DNA of 64,000 nucleotides from Jannaschia marina (GCF_013404595.1 NZ_JABVAX010000011.1:1-64000), one strand, 5' to 3'. Numbered from the stretch's first letter, positions 45,146 through 54,847 are shown. The notes: a model not told the origin generated them from the letters alone. Made by a program: numbers and translations.

Positions 45146-46635
45146 TGGCCGAGACGCAGAGTCAGACCGAAGCCCAGGGCGGGGCCCTGTCGGAGCTCGA
45201 CGAGTTCTCCGACATCCTCCGCCAGACGATCAAGCCCCGCAGCGAAGAGGCGGCGGCCGAGGTCGAGAACGCCGTCACCGCGCTCGTGCGCGAGGCGATG
45301 GACGACCAGACCCTCGTGACCGAGGACGTCCTCGACACGATGGACGCGATCCTGGCCAAGCTCGATTCGAAGCTGAGCGACCAGGTCAACGCGATCATGC
45401 ACCACGAGGAGTTCCAGAAGCTGGAGTCGGCGTGGCGCGGGCTTGCATACACCGTCAACAATTCGGAAACGGACGCCTCGCTCCGCGTGAAGGTGATGAA
45501 CATCTCCAAGCAGGAGCTGCAGGGGATGTTCCGCGCCTATCCCGGCGCCCGCTGGGACCAGTCGCCGCTCAACCGCAAGATCTACGAGCAGGAGTTCGGC
45601 ACGCTCGGCGGCAACCCGTTCGGCGCGCTGATCGGGGATTACTACTTCGGCATGGGCTCCGGCGACGTCGGCCTCCTGCGCGACATCTCCAAGATCGCCG
45701 CGGCCGCCCACGCGCCCTTCATCTCCGCCGCCGCGCCCGAGCTTCTGGGCATGGACGGCTGGAACGAGATCGGCACGCCGCCCGACCTCTCGGAGATCTT
45801 CGAGACGCCCGAGTACGCCAAGTGGAACACGCTCCGCGACAGCGAGAACAGCCGCTACGTCGCGCTGACGCTGCCGCGCGTCCTGTCGCGCGATCCCTAT
45901 AGCCAGGACAGCGAGAGCCAGGTCGCCGAGTTCAACTTCGAGGAAGAGACCGACGGTCATGGCGGGCAGAAATACGCCTGGATGAACGCGGCCCACGCCA
46001 TGGCCGTCAACATCAACCGCGCCCACAAGGAGCACGGCTGGACGGTCCAGATCCGCGGCGTGCAGGCCGGCGGCGAGGTGATGAACCTGCCGACCCACAC
46101 TTTTGAGACCGGCGACGGCGACAAGGACCTGAAGTGCCCGACCGAAGTGTCGATCACCGATCGCCGCGAAGGGGAGCTGTCGGCCGCGGGCCTCATCGGT
46201 CTCGTGCACCGCAAGCACACCGACAAGGCCGCCTTCATCGGGGCGCAGACGCTCTACCGGCCCAAGAAATACGTCGACGAAAAGGCAACGGCTTCGGACA
46301 ATATGTCGGCCCGGCTGCCTTATATCTTTGCGGTTTCGCGCTTCAGCCACTATCTGAAGTGCATGGTCCGCGACAAGATCGGGCAGAGCCCGTCGCGCCT
46401 GCAGCTCGAAAACGATCTGCAGACCTGGATCAACAAATACGTGTCGGGCAACCCCGATACAGCGTCCGAGCAGGAGAAGGCCAAGAAGCCGCTGGCGGGC
46501 GCGAACGTCCAGGTGATCGAAGACGAAGAGAACCCCGGTTACTACGTCGGCAAGTTTTTCCTCAAACCGCATTTCCAGCTGGAGGGTATGGACATCGGGA
46601 TGAGCTTGGTTTCGAAGTTGCCGGGCAGCAAGTAA
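45145..46635 (+). CDS. tssC: T6SS sheath subunit TssC
   Basis: A 496-residue large sheath protein (VipB/ImpC). Conserved blocks are AWRGLAYTVNNSETDASLRV, FGALIGDYYFGMGSGDVGLL, RLPYIFAVSRFSHYLKCMVR and the C-terminal VGKFFLKPHFQLEGMDIGMS. Its full usual length is present. It starts inside the tssB stop (TGATG), ensuring equal synthesis. A hairpin separates it from hcp. Confidence 0.96.
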   Translation: MAETQSQTEAQGGALSELDEFSDILRQTIKPRSEEAAAEVENAVTALVREAMDDQTLVTEDVLDTMDAILAKLDSKLSDQVNAIMHHEEFQKLESAWRGLAYTVNNSETDASLRVKVMNISKQELQGMFRAYPGARWDQSPLNRKIYEQEFGTLGGNPFGALIGDYYFGMGSGDVGLLRDISKIAAAAHAPFISAAAPELLGMDGWNEIGTPPDLSEIFETPEYAKWNTLRDSENSRYVALTLPRVLSRDPYSQDSESQVAEFNFEEETDGHGGQKYAWMNAAHAMAVNINRAHKEHGWTVQIRGVQAGGEVMNLPTHTFETGDGDKDLKCPTEVSITDRREGELSAAGLIGLVHRKHTDKAAFIGAQTLYRPKKYVDEKATASDNMSARLPYIFAVSRFSHYLKCMVRDKIGQSPSRLQLENDLQTWINKYVSGNPDTASEQEKAKKPLAGANVQVIEDEENPGYYVGKFFLKPHFQLEGMDIGMSLVSKLPGSK

Positions 46636-46644
46636 TTCAACTGT

Positions 46645-46667
46645 CGGGTCCGCGAGGGGCGGGCCCG
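46645..46667 (+). other. Hairpin between tssC and hcp
   Basis: CGGGTCCGC at 46645-46653 pairs with GCGGGCCCG at 46659-46667, including one G-U pair, around GAGGG. With no T-run it is probably an mRNA-stabilising structure or processing site that leaves hcp mRNA more abundant than tssBC. Confidence 0.45.
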
Positions 46668-46695
46668 CGACTTCACTTCACGGAGAGCTTAAAAC

Positions 46696-47193
46696 ATGGC
46701 TGTCGATATTTTTCTTCACCTCGCCAACGGCATCAAAGGTGAATCGCAGGATTCCACGCACAAGGACGAGATCGACGTCCTGGCCTGGAACTGGGGTCTG
46801 ACCCAGTCGGGCACGACGCACGTCGGCAAGGGTGGCGGCGGCGGCAAGGTCGAGGTGGCCGACATTTCGCTGACGAAGTACGTCGACCTCGCCTCCAACG
46901 ACCTCATCAAGCGCGCCACCTCGGGCGAGCACATCGCCGACGGCCGCCTCATCGTGCGCAAGTCGGGCGGCGGTGCCCCTGTCGAGTATTTCATCATCGA
47001 CATGGAAGAAATCATGATCACGTCCTACCAGACGGGCGGGTCGAAGGACGGTCTTGACCGGATTCAGGAAACGCTGACCCTGAACTTCCGCCGCTTCCAG
47101 ATCACCTACACCCTGCAGGAAGACAGCGGCGTCGCCGGCCCGCAGTCGAGCACCGGCTGGGACATCGCCGAAAACTCGGAGTGGAGCGTCTAA
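46696..47193 (+). CDS. hcp: T6SS tube protein Hcp (TssD)
   Basis: A 165-residue Hcp. The N-terminus AVDIFLHLANGIKGESQDST and the middle GKGGGGGKVEVADISLTKYV with ITSYQTGG are typical of the hexameric tube protein, which also carries small effectors. GGAGAGC lies nine bases before the start. Hairpins on both sides, including a strong terminator after it, suggest higher expression than its neighbours. Confidence 0.96.
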   Translation: MAVDIFLHLANGIKGESQDSTHKDEIDVLAWNWGLTQSGTTHVGKGGGGGKVEVADISLTKYVDLASNDLIKRATSGEHIADGRLIVRKSGGGAPVEYFIIDMEEIMITSYQTGGSKDGLDRIQETLTLNFRRFQITYTLQEDSGVAGPQSSTGWDIAENSEWSV

Positions 47194-47226
47194 GCGCCGC
47201 TTCCGACACTCGGACCGAGACATCGC

Positions 47227-47263
47227 GGGGGCCGGCCGATTTGGCCCGGCCCCCGTCTTTTTT
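47227..47263 (+). terminator. Strong intrinsic terminator after hcp
   Basis: GGGGGCCGG at 47227-47235 pairs perfectly with CCGGCCCCC at 47246-47254, followed within three bases by six T residues (47258-47263). It is the clearest rho-independent terminator seen in the window. Since tssE starts 23 bases later on the same strand, it must be leaky or tssE must have its own promoter. Confidence 0.85.
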
Positions 47264-47285
47264 CCAAGACCGGCGAATTTGAGAG

Positions 47286-47882
47286 ATGCGTAGAGCGGCA
47301 GAGGTGACGCGGCCCGACCTGCGCGCGGGCGGCAAGGGCAAGCCCCCGCGCCAGATGTCGATGATGCACGTCTTCCGCACCGCCGCCGAGCACGGCGACG
47401 CCCGCGTCGACCAGGAGCGGACGACGGAAGACGCCGACGCCGACCGCGCCCGCCGCATCTTCCGCGATACAGTCGACGAGGCGGAACTGCGCCGCCACCT
47501 CGCGCTCGACCTCGAAAGTCTCATCTCCACCGTGCGTCTCGACGCAAGCGTCCCCCTGCCCGAGGACAGCCGCATCGCGCGCTCGGTCGTCAACTACGGC
47601 TTCGCCGACCTCAGCCGTGCCGCCGGCACCACCAAGTCGCGCGACGCCATCGCCGAGACCATCCGCGCCTCGCTCCTGTCGTTCGAGCCGCGCCTCGTCC
47701 CCGGCTCCGTCACCGTCTCCCCCGGGGAGGACGAGGACGAGGCCGCCGAGAAGAACCGCCTGACCTTCCGCGTCGAGGCCGAGATCGCCGCCGACCCGGC
47801 CGACCTGCCGCTCGACTTCGTGGCCGAGGTCGACCTCGGGGCCGGCAAGCTGCGCACCCGGCGCCTGCGGACCCAGCGATGA
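47286..47882 (+). CDS. tssE: T6SS baseplate protein TssE
   Basis: A 198-residue gp25-like baseplate protein. The first 70 residues are a polar extension. The core has RRHLALDLESLISTVRLDAS, with the LESLLNT-like motif of the family, and RSVVNYGFADLS. The C-terminal region resembles the gp25 fold. It is longer than most TssE proteins because of the N-terminal part. It ends with an ATGA overlap into tssF. Confidence 0.88.
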   Translation: MRRAAEVTRPDLRAGGKGKPPRQMSMMHVFRTAAEHGDARVDQERTTEDADADRARRIFRDTVDEAELRRHLALDLESLISTVRLDASVPLPEDSRIARSVVNYGFADLSRAAGTTKSRDAIAETIRASLLSFEPRLVPGSVTVSPGEDEDEAAEKNRLTFRVEAEIAADPADLPLDFVAEVDLGAGKLRTRRLRTQR

Positions 47883-49816
47883 GAAAGGCCTTCCGCGACG
47901 CCTACGAGCGCGAGCTGTCGCTTCTCTACGAACGCGGGGCCGAATTCGCCGCCGAATACCCCGGCATCGCCGGCCGGCTGGGCGGCCTCCTGCGCGAAAA
48001 CGCCGACCCGGCCGTCGCGGGCCTGATGGAGGGGGCCGCCTTCATGGCCGCCCGCGTCCAACTCAAGATGGACGAAGAATTCCGCGGCCTGACGACCGAG
48101 ATCCTGGAGCAGATCTTCCCCGACGCGCTCGCCCCCCTGCCCGCGATGATGCTGGCGCAGGCGGGCCTCGTGCCCGGACAGAGCGGCATCGAGGAGGGCA
48201 TCGCCCTGCCGTCCGGCAGCTACTTCGACGCGCGCTTCGTCGATGCCGACCACCGCGTCGCCTGCCGCTTCGCCACCTCTGCGCCGCTGGAACTCTGGCC
48301 GATCGAGGTGGGCGGCGCGGCCTATCTCTCCGGGGCCGCCGAGATTTCCGCCCTCGGGCAGGACGCGACCGAGGGGGCGGTGGCGGGCCTGACGCTCACG
48401 CTCGACATCACCGAGCCCGGCCACGCCTTCGGCACCCTGCCCGTCGCGCGCCTGCCGGTGCATTTCACCGCACCTTCCGCCGATGCCTCCGCGCTCTACG
48501 AGCAGGTGCATTGCGACACGCTGCGCGCCTCGCTCCGCTGGCTCGACGCGCAGGGCGACCCGGTCTTCCGCCGCCTGCCGCCCGAGGCGCTCGCCCAGAT
48601 CGGCTTCGAGCGGTCCGAGCGGATGCTGCCCCATGACACCCGGCTCTTCGACGGCTTCGCGCTGCTGCGCGAGGGCTTCGCCTTTCCGCGGCAGTTCCTC
48701 GGCATGGTCCTCACGGGGCTCGATCGCGCGCTCGTCGGCATCGACGCCCGGCAGGTGCAGCTCGTCCTGGAATTCGACCGCCTCGACGCGGGCCTCGCCT
48801 CGCGCCTGAAGCCCGGCGACATGCGCCTGCGCTGCGTGCCGGCGGTCAACCTCTTCGTGGAGTCCGCGCAGCAGGTGCGCCTCGACGGCAAGCGGCACGA
48901 GTTCGTCGTCACCCCGGCCGGCAGCCCCTCGACGCACTACGAGATCCACCGCCTCCTCGACGTGAAGGCCCACTACAACGCCTCTCGCACGCGGATCCCA
49001 GTGCATCCGCTCTACGGCCTGCCCGACGAGAACGGGGCCGACCCGCGGCAGGCGCTCTACTACACCTCTCGCCGCAAGGCCCGGCGCCTGACCGAGGAGG
49101 AGATGCGCTTCGGCCGGCGGCAACGCTACCTCGGGACCGAGACCTTCATCTCCGTCTGGGAGCCGCCCGAGCGCGACGACGGCACCGACGCCGAGCGGGG
49201 CGGAGGCGCGCAGCGGCTGCAGATCCGCACGCTCTGCTCCAACCGCCACCTGCCCGCGCTCCTGCCGAAGTCCGACGCGGCCGACGCCTTCCGCATGGTT
49301 GACGACCAGACGATCGCGCTGCGCGCCGTCGCCGGCCCGACCGCCCCGCGCGAGCCGCTCTCGCTCCTCGATTTCGACGCGCCCCACCGCGCGGTGCAGG
49401 GCGACGTCCACTGGCGCCTCATCAGCTATCTGGCGCTCTCGCACTTCGGCATCGAGGACCGGCAGGGCGGTACATCGGCCGCGGCCCTGCGCGAGATCCT
49501 GTCGCTCTTCGCCGATCTCTCGGACGCCACCGACGAAAAGCAGATCGGCGGCATCCTCTCGCTCGAAACCCGCCAGATCAGTCAGCTCATCCGCCGGGAG
49601 GACGGGCATTTCCCCGCCCGCGGCGTCGAGGTGCGGATCACGCTCGACGAAGACGCCTACGAGGGGTCGGGCGCGCTCCTGATGGGGGCGATCCTCGACC
49701 GGTTCCTGGCCGAATACGCCCCCGCCAACAGCTTCACCAAGACCATCATCGCCACCCGCCAGCGCGGCGACATCAAGCACTGGCCGCCGCGCACCGGCTC
49801 GGGGCCGCTGCTGTGA
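47879..49816 (+). CDS. tssF: T6SS baseplate protein TssF
   Basis: A 645-residue protein (ImpG/VasA family). The N-terminus YERELSLLYERGAEFAAEYP and DPAVAGLMEGAAFMAARVQ are diagnostic, as are YEIHRLLDVKAHY and the C-terminal DRFLAEYAPANSFTKT. With TssE, TssG and TssK it forms the baseplate wedge. It is coupled to tssE (ATGA) and to tssG (GTGA). Confidence 0.94.
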   Translation: MRKAFRDAYERELSLLYERGAEFAAEYPGIAGRLGGLLRENADPAVAGLMEGAAFMAARVQLKMDEEFRGLTTEILEQIFPDALAPLPAMMLAQAGLVPGQSGIEEGIALPSGSYFDARFVDADHRVACRFATSAPLELWPIEVGGAAYLSGAAEISALGQDATEGAVAGLTLTLDITEPGHAFGTLPVARLPVHFTAPSADASALYEQVHCDTLRASLRWLDAQGDPVFRRLPPEALAQIGFERSERMLPHDTRLFDGFALLREGFAFPRQFLGMVLTGLDRALVGIDARQVQLVLEFDRLDAGLASRLKPGDMRLRCVPAVNLFVESAQQVRLDGKRHEFVVTPAGSPSTHYEIHRLLDVKAHYNASRTRIPVHPLYGLPDENGADPRQALYYTSRRKARRLTEEEMRFGRRQRYLGTETFISVWEPPERDDGTDAERGGGAQRLQIRTLCSNRHLPALLPKSDAADAFRMVDDQTIALRAVAGPTAPREPLSLLDFDAPHRAVQGDVHWRLISYLALSHFGIEDRQGGTSAAALREILSLFADLSDATDEKQIGGILSLETRQISQLIRREDGHFPARGVEVRITLDEDAYEGSGALLMGAILDRFLAEYAPANSFTKTIIATRQRGDIKHWPPRTGSGPLL

Positions 49817-50814
49817 GCGCCGCGCGTCCCGACCCGGTGGCCGAGCGGCGGACGGCGGCGACCCGCCTCGGCCTCTTCGCGCTCCTGCGCCGGCAGGAAC
49901 GGCGCAACCCCGACAAGCCCGCCATCGGCCGGAACGCCCGCCTGAAGGACGAGGTCGCCGTGCTGGGGCAGGACCCGTTCCTCGACTTCCCCGTGGCCGA
50001 CGTCTCCGACGTGGAGCACCTGCCCGACGGGCGCGTCGCGATCCGCTCGAACGTGCTGGGCTACTTCGGGCCGCAGGGCGCGCTGCCGCTCAACACCACC
50101 GAGGAAGTGCTGCGCTGGACGCTGATCGCGGGCGACGAGAGCTTTCCGAAGTTCGCCGACCTCTTCGCCGCCCGCTTCCTGCAGCTCTTCTTCCGCGCCT
50201 GGTCCGACGCCCACGCCATCAGCCAGTTCGACCACCCCGACCGCGACCGCTTCCGCGCCCATGTCGCCGCACTCTCGGGCGTGTCGACGCCGGCCTTCCG
50301 CGACCGCGACGGCATCCCCGACATCTCGCGCACGCAACTCGTCGGCCTCCACGCCACGCGGGTCCGCAGCGCCGTGCGCCTGCGGCAGCTGATCGAGCTC
50401 TACCTGCGCGCCGACGTGAGCGTCGAGGAACACGTCCCGACCTGGATGGAGTTCGAGCCCGAGGACCGGAGCCGCATGGGCCTCGGGGCCGCGACGCTCG
50501 GGCGCGACCTCGCGCTCGGCAGCCGGATGCGCACGGTCAACGAACGTATCCGCCTGCACATCCGCACGCGCGACCTCGACGACTACACCGCCTACCTGCC
50601 CGGCCATCGGCGGCACCGGCAGTTGTCGGATCTCGTCTTCTGGTACCTCGGCCCCGGCATCGACGTCAGCGTCGCGCTGTCGCTGCCGGCCGAGACGGTG
50701 CCGCCCGGCGCGCTCGGGGCGACGATGACGCTCGGCTGGATGGCGGCCATGGCCCCCGACGAGACGGCGACGGGCCCGGTCGAGGTGGCGGAATTCGGAC
50801 TGGAGGCGGCGTGA
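49813..50814 (+). CDS. tssG: T6SS baseplate protein TssG
   Basis: A 333-residue protein (ImpH/VasB family): FALLRRQERRNPDKPAIGRN at the N-terminus, VLGYFGPQGALPLNTTEEVL in the middle and LPGHRRHRQLSDLVFWYLG near the end. It starts with GTG, overlapping the tssF stop. It bridges TssF and TssK in the baseplate. clpV follows after 30 bases. Confidence 0.93.
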   Translation: MSAARPDPVAERRTAATRLGLFALLRRQERRNPDKPAIGRNARLKDEVAVLGQDPFLDFPVADVSDVEHLPDGRVAIRSNVLGYFGPQGALPLNTTEEVLRWTLIAGDESFPKFADLFAARFLQLFFRAWSDAHAISQFDHPDRDRFRAHVAALSGVSTPAFRDRDGIPDISRTQLVGLHATRVRSAVRLRQLIELYLRADVSVEEHVPTWMEFEPEDRSRMGLGAATLGRDLALGSRMRTVNERIRLHIRTRDLDDYTAYLPGHRRHRQLSDLVFWYLGPGIDVSVALSLPAETVPPGALGATMTLGWMAAMAPDETATGPVEVAEFGLEAA

Positions 50815-50844
50815 GACCGCATCGGGATCAAGGGGACGATTTGA

Positions 50845-53478
50845 ATGGCTGAAATCACGATCGAGAAGTTTCTCGGCAAGGCCAACCGCACCGGCTACGA
50901 CGCCTTCCTGGGGGCCATGCGCTATGCCCGCGCCGAGGAGAACGCGCGGGTCGAGATGATCCACTGGCTCTTCCACGCGCTCTCCGACAAGGACAGCGAT
51001 TTCGCGCTCACCCTGCCCGCGATGGACGTCGACCGCACCACCGTCCTGCGGCAACTCGACGCCGCGCAGGCCGGTCTGCGCAAGGGCGTGACCGAGAGCC
51101 CGCAGGTCTCGGACGCGCTCAAGAAGCTCCTCGAGCTCGCCTGGACCTACGCGACCCTCTTCTTCGGGGAAGCGCAGATCCGCACCGGCCACGTCCTCTT
51201 CGCCGCGCTCTCCGACGACCGCCTGCGCCGCGAGATCACCGCCGCCGCCCCCGCGCTCGACGCGCTCTCCGCCGACCGCATCGCGCGCGAGCATCAGGCG
51301 ATCTGGGCGCAATCGGCCGAGGAGGAGCTGCGCCCGATGGACGGCTCGGGCCTCACGGCAGGCGGCGCGAAGGACGCGGCCGAGGGGCGCGGCGGCGACA
51401 CCCCGCTCGGGCGCTATTCGGTCGACCTCACCGCCGACGCGGCCAGCGGCACCATGGACCCGATCGTCGGCCGCGACCCCGAGATCCGGCAGATCGTCGA
51501 CGTCCTGCTGCGCCGGCGGCAGAACAACCCGATCCTCACCGGCGAGGCCGGGGTCGGCAAGACCGCCGTGGTGGAGGGCTTCGCGCAACGCCTCGCCGCC
51601 GGTGACGTGCCGCCGAACCTGCAGGGCACGCGGCTGCACATGCTCGACATCCAGGCGATGCAGGCCGGGGCCTCCATGAAGGGCGAGTTCGAACAACGCC
51701 TGAAATCCGTCATCGACGAGGTGCAGGCGAGCCCCGTGCCGATCATCCTCTTCATCGACGAGGCGCATACGCTCATCGGGGCTGGCGGGGCCGCTGGCAC
51801 GGGCGACGCGGCCAACCTGCTGAAGCCTGCGCTTGCCCGTGGCACCCTGCGCACCATCGCCGCGACGACGTGGTCGGAATACCGCAACCACATCGAGAAG
51901 GACCCGGCCCTGACCCGCCGGTTCCAGCCCGTCGACGTGCCCGAGCCGGACGTCGCCCGCTGCTGCACCATGCTGCGCGGCATCCTGGAGCCGATGGAGA
52001 AGCACCACGGCGTGCGCATCGCAGACGAGGCGCTCGTCGCCGCCGTCGCGCTCTCCGACCGCTATATCCCGGCGCGGCAACTCCCGGACAAGGCCGTGAG
52101 CCTGCTCGACACCGCCTGCGCCCGCGTCGCCGTGAGCCAGGCCGCCACCCCCGCCCGCATCGCCGACCTGCGCGCCCGCATCGCGGCCCTGTCGTCGGAG
52201 ATCGCCGCCAAGGAGGCCGAGCGCGACCTCGGAGCCACCGACGAGGAGCGGCTGTCGGAGGCGCTGGAGGACCGGTCGAAGGCCGAGACCGACCTCAGCG
52301 TCGAAGAGAACCGCTACGCCGAGGAGAAGGCCCTCGTCGACCGCATCGTCGCCCTGCGCCGCGATTTAGCCACGCCGGGGGAGGACTTCGACGAGGCCGC
52401 CACCCGCGCCGAAATCGCCGCCAAGATGGCCGACCTCTCGGGCCGCGACGCCGACGACCGCATGGTCTACGCCCATGTCGACGAGCAGGCCGTCGCCAGC
52501 GTCATCAGCGACTGGACGGGCATCCCCGCGGGCCGCATGGTCGCCGACGAGCTGCAACAGGTGCTCACCCTCGCCGACACCCTGCAGGAGCGCGTCATCG
52601 GCCAGGACCATGGCCTCAAGATGATCGCCAAGCGCATCGAGACGAGCCGCGCGGGCCTCGGCAACCCCGACAAGCCCATCGGCGTCTTCATGCTCGCCGG
52701 CCCCTCGGGCGTCGGCAAGACGGAGACGGCGCTGGCGCTGGCCGAGCAGCTCTACGGCGGCGAGCAGAACGTCATCACCATCAACATGTCCGAGTTCCAG
52801 GAGGCGCATACCGTCTCGCTCCTCAAGGGCGCGCCGCCGGGCTACGTCGGCTACGGCGAGGGCGGGCGGCTGACGGAGGCCGTGCGGCGCAAGCCCTATT
52901 CGGTGGTCTTGCTCGACGAGATCGAGAAGGCGCATCCCGACGTGCACGAGCTCTTCTTCCAGGTCTTCGACAAGGGCATCATGGAAGACGGTAACGGCCG
53001 CCCCATCAACTTCCGCAACACGTTGATATTGCTTACGTCCAACGTGGGAACCGATGTCATCATGGAGATGGCGGGCGACGGCACGGTCGAGAACATGGAG
53101 GAGCTGGAGACGGCGCTGAAGCCGTTCCTGCTGGAGGTCTTCCCCCCCGCCCTCCTCGGCCGGATCGTCACCATCCCCTATGTCCCGCTCTCGGCCCCCG
53201 TCCTGCGCGGGATCGCGGGGCTCAAGCTCGGCTCGGTCGCGCGGCGGATGAAGGGGGCGCACGGCGCGCGGCTCATGTGGTCCGACGCCGTGCTCGACCA
53301 CATCGTCGCGCAATGCCGCGATCCGGATTCCGGCGGGCGGATGATCGACAACATCATCACCAATTCCATCCTCCCCGATCTCAGCCGCGACGTGCTGAGC
53401 CGCATGGTCTCCGGCGCGGAGATCGGGGACGTCTCGATCGAGATGGGCGAGGACGGCTTCGTCTACGCGTTCGGCTAG
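50845..53478 (+). CDS. clpV: T6SS sheath-recycling AAA+ ATPase ClpV (TssH)
   Basis: An 877-residue AAA+ protein. An N-terminal ClpN-like domain recognises the sheath. ATPase domain 1 has Walker A GEAGVGKTAVVEG near 232 and Walker B LFIDEAHTLIG. A coiled-coil middle domain (about 430-510) follows. ATPase domain 2 has Walker A GPSGVGKTETALAL near 618 and VVLLDEIEKAHPDV. It disassembles the contracted TssBC sheath. It ends the plus-strand T6SS operon and faces the convergent effector operon. Confidence 0.95.
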   Translation: MAEITIEKFLGKANRTGYDAFLGAMRYARAEENARVEMIHWLFHALSDKDSDFALTLPAMDVDRTTVLRQLDAAQAGLRKGVTESPQVSDALKKLLELAWTYATLFFGEAQIRTGHVLFAALSDDRLRREITAAAPALDALSADRIAREHQAIWAQSAEEELRPMDGSGLTAGGAKDAAEGRGGDTPLGRYSVDLTADAASGTMDPIVGRDPEIRQIVDVLLRRRQNNPILTGEAGVGKTAVVEGFAQRLAAGDVPPNLQGTRLHMLDIQAMQAGASMKGEFEQRLKSVIDEVQASPVPIILFIDEAHTLIGAGGAAGTGDAANLLKPALARGTLRTIAATTWSEYRNHIEKDPALTRRFQPVDVPEPDVARCCTMLRGILEPMEKHHGVRIADEALVAAVALSDRYIPARQLPDKAVSLLDTACARVAVSQAATPARIADLRARIAALSSEIAAKEAERDLGATDEERLSEALEDRSKAETDLSVEENRYAEEKALVDRIVALRRDLATPGEDFDEAATRAEIAAKMADLSGRDADDRMVYAHVDEQAVASVISDWTGIPAGRMVADELQQVLTLADTLQERVIGQDHGLKMIAKRIETSRAGLGNPDKPIGVFMLAGPSGVGKTETALALAEQLYGGEQNVITINMSEFQEAHTVSLLKGAPPGYVGYGEGGRLTEAVRRKPYSVVLLDEIEKAHPDVHELFFQVFDKGIMEDGNGRPINFRNTLILLTSNVGTDVIMEMAGDGTVENMEELETALKPFLLEVFPPALLGRIVTIPYVPLSAPVLRGIAGLKLGSVARRMKGAHGARLMWSDAVLDHIVAQCRDPDSGGRMIDNIITNSILPDLSRDVLSRMVSGAEIGDVSIEMGEDGFVYAFG

Positions 53479-53485
53479 ACGGAAC

Positions 53486-53503
53486 GGGCCGGTCCGCCGG
53501 CCC
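53486..53503. terminator. Hairpin between convergent clpV and the effector operon
   Basis: GGGCCGG at 53486-53492 pairs perfectly with CCGGCCC at 53497-53503 around TCCG. It lies between the clpV stop and the stop of the convergent gene at 53504. No T-run follows on either strand, so its strength as a terminator is doubtful, but the position suits a shared bidirectional one. Confidence 0.5.
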
Positions 53504-54022
53504 TCACTCCTCCCGAATGGGGGCCATTTCAATGGCCGTCGGGTCCGCCGGGACAAGGAAGGCGTAGGGCCGACCCGGAAGGACCTCCGACTGGATCAGC
53601 ATGGAACCGTTCGTAAAGGCCGAAAGGTAGTAGCTCTCTATGACGGTCGCGTCTGACGGAAGTTGCTCCGGCTGTCCGCGTTCCCGGGCAAGGCGCCAGA
53701 GGCCCGAATAACGCGTCACGGCATCGCGGTATTGACCGACGTAGAATCCCGGTCCCTCGTCCTCGGCCCGGCACAGGCGCGCCCACCCCCGACCATCCAG
53801 ACCGCCGATCATGGAGAGGCCCTCGGGTATCGGCTCGGCCCAGGCACGCTCGATCAGGTCGACCCAATAGGGGTCGTCCTCGATCTGCTCATAGGGCTGG
53901 ATACAGGTCGCGTTCATGTTTGCCTCCCTCGGCAAGGTCGGGTGGACGTCGGACGTCATGATCAGGAGGATACCGGCAAGGACGACGCCGATAAGGATCG
54001 TGACGACGAAAGCCCTTCTCAT
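53504..54022 (-). CDS. Membrane-anchored periplasmic protein, candidate effector immunity protein
   Basis: A 172-residue protein of no family I recognise. Residues 5-22 (FVVTILIGVVLAGILLIM) form a single helix or uncleaved signal. The rest is acidic and soluble, with WVDLIERAWAEPIPEG and FYVGQYRDAVTRYSGLWRLA, and two cysteines. Its ATG directly follows the stop of the candidate cell-wall effector (TGA-ATG). Immunity proteins to peptidoglycan-targeting T6SS effectors are periplasmic and encoded next to the effector, so that role fits; it is an inference from position and topology. Confidence 0.55.
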   Translation of the reverse strand: MRRAFVVTILIGVVLAGILLIMTSDVHPTLPREANMNATCIQPYEQIEDDPYWVDLIERAWAEPIPEGLSMIGGLDGRGWARLCRAEDEGPGFYVGQYRDAVTRYSGLWRLARERGQPEQLPSDATVIESYYLSAFTNGSMLIQSEVLPGRPYAFLVPADPTAIEMAPIREE

Positions 54023-54847
54023 TCACATACCATTGATGGTGCGTGGAAAGTACTCGCTCCCGACGAGACGGCCCGATGTGTTCAGGCGATAGTCGCGATA
54101 CCGGTTCTGCATGATCTTGATCTGCCGGGCGGGCACCTCGATCGTCGGCGCGCGCATGGCGACGAGCCCCCTTGTGGCGAAGTTGCCGCCCCTGATCTCC
54201 AGATCGAGCTCCGGTGCCCCGGACACGCCCGTGTTCACCCCGGCGCTTCTGGCGACCTCCCGGGCAAAGGTAAAACAATGGTTCGACGTGACGTCGTAGA
54301 TCGCCGCGGTTCCCGCGGTCGTATCTCGGATCCGGTCGTTGATGAACGACTGCATGACACCGAATGCGCCGTTGCGCAGTTTCACCCAGATCCCTTCCAC
54401 CGCGTAGGGTCCGCCGTTCGTCGCAACCAGCTGCCGTCCCAGGGCGGCCATGCTCGCCGGATCCGGATTGCCGCTGTCGGTGAAGGTCATCGTCAGCGAT
54501 TCCACCGCCGGAACCCATCGGGCCAGGCCCCGGTTCGCGGCGTCGTATCGGCCATATTCGGCATATTTGACGCCTCCGGTCCTGCCGTTGATGATGGCGA
54601 TCCCGGCGTGCCCGAGACCCAGGACATAGTAGGAGCCACCTGAAACGCGTTGCACGCTGAGCGGCGGGCGACTGTCCGGATCGGTGAAGGTCGCCTGCAT
54701 GGAGGCCGGGACGTCGATCCCGTCGAAGGGGATCTTCTCGCGGACCGCAGAGACCGGAATCGGAATCGGTTGCATCGGATAGACGAGCGGGATCGCCACG
54801 TCGCAGGGGTCGTCGCAGGGGCTGACGGGATTGCCGATCTCGCGCAT
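54023..54847 (-). CDS. Candidate T6SS effector with permuted NlpC/P60-like cysteine hydrolase pattern
   Basis: A 274-residue protein without signal peptide. The segment GSYYVLGLGHAGIAIINGR (His80), KYAEYGRYD about 15 residues on, and SNHCFTFAREVARSAGV (Cys191) follow the His-first, Cys-later order of permuted papain-fold (LRAT/YiiX-type NlpC/P60) hydrolases. It may cut peptidoglycan peptides or lipid or protein acyl bonds. Its ATG overlaps the DUF4123 adaptor stop (TGATG) and it is followed by a periplasmic candidate immunity protein. Family placement is by motif reading only. Confidence 0.55.
   Translation of the reverse strand: MREIGNPVSPCDDPCDVAIPLVYPMQPIPIPVSAVREKIPFDGIDVPASMQATFTDPDSRPPLSVQRVSGGSYYVLGLGHAGIAIINGRTGGVKYAEYGRYDAANRGLARWVPAVESLTMTFTDSGNPDPASMAALGRQLVATNGGPYAVEGIWVKLRNGAFGVMQSFINDRIRDTTAGTAAIYDVTSNHCFTFAREVARSAGVNTGVSGAPELDLEIRGGNFATRGLVAMRAPTIEVPARQIKIMQNRYRDYRLNTSGRLVGSEYFPRTINGM

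Noticed and set aside
47594-49780. Large minus-strand open frames opposite tssF, tssG, clpV and the M23 gene
   Set aside because: They are mirror frames of high-GC genes on the other strand, with arginine/glycine-rich or repetitive composition and no domains or ribosome binding sites.
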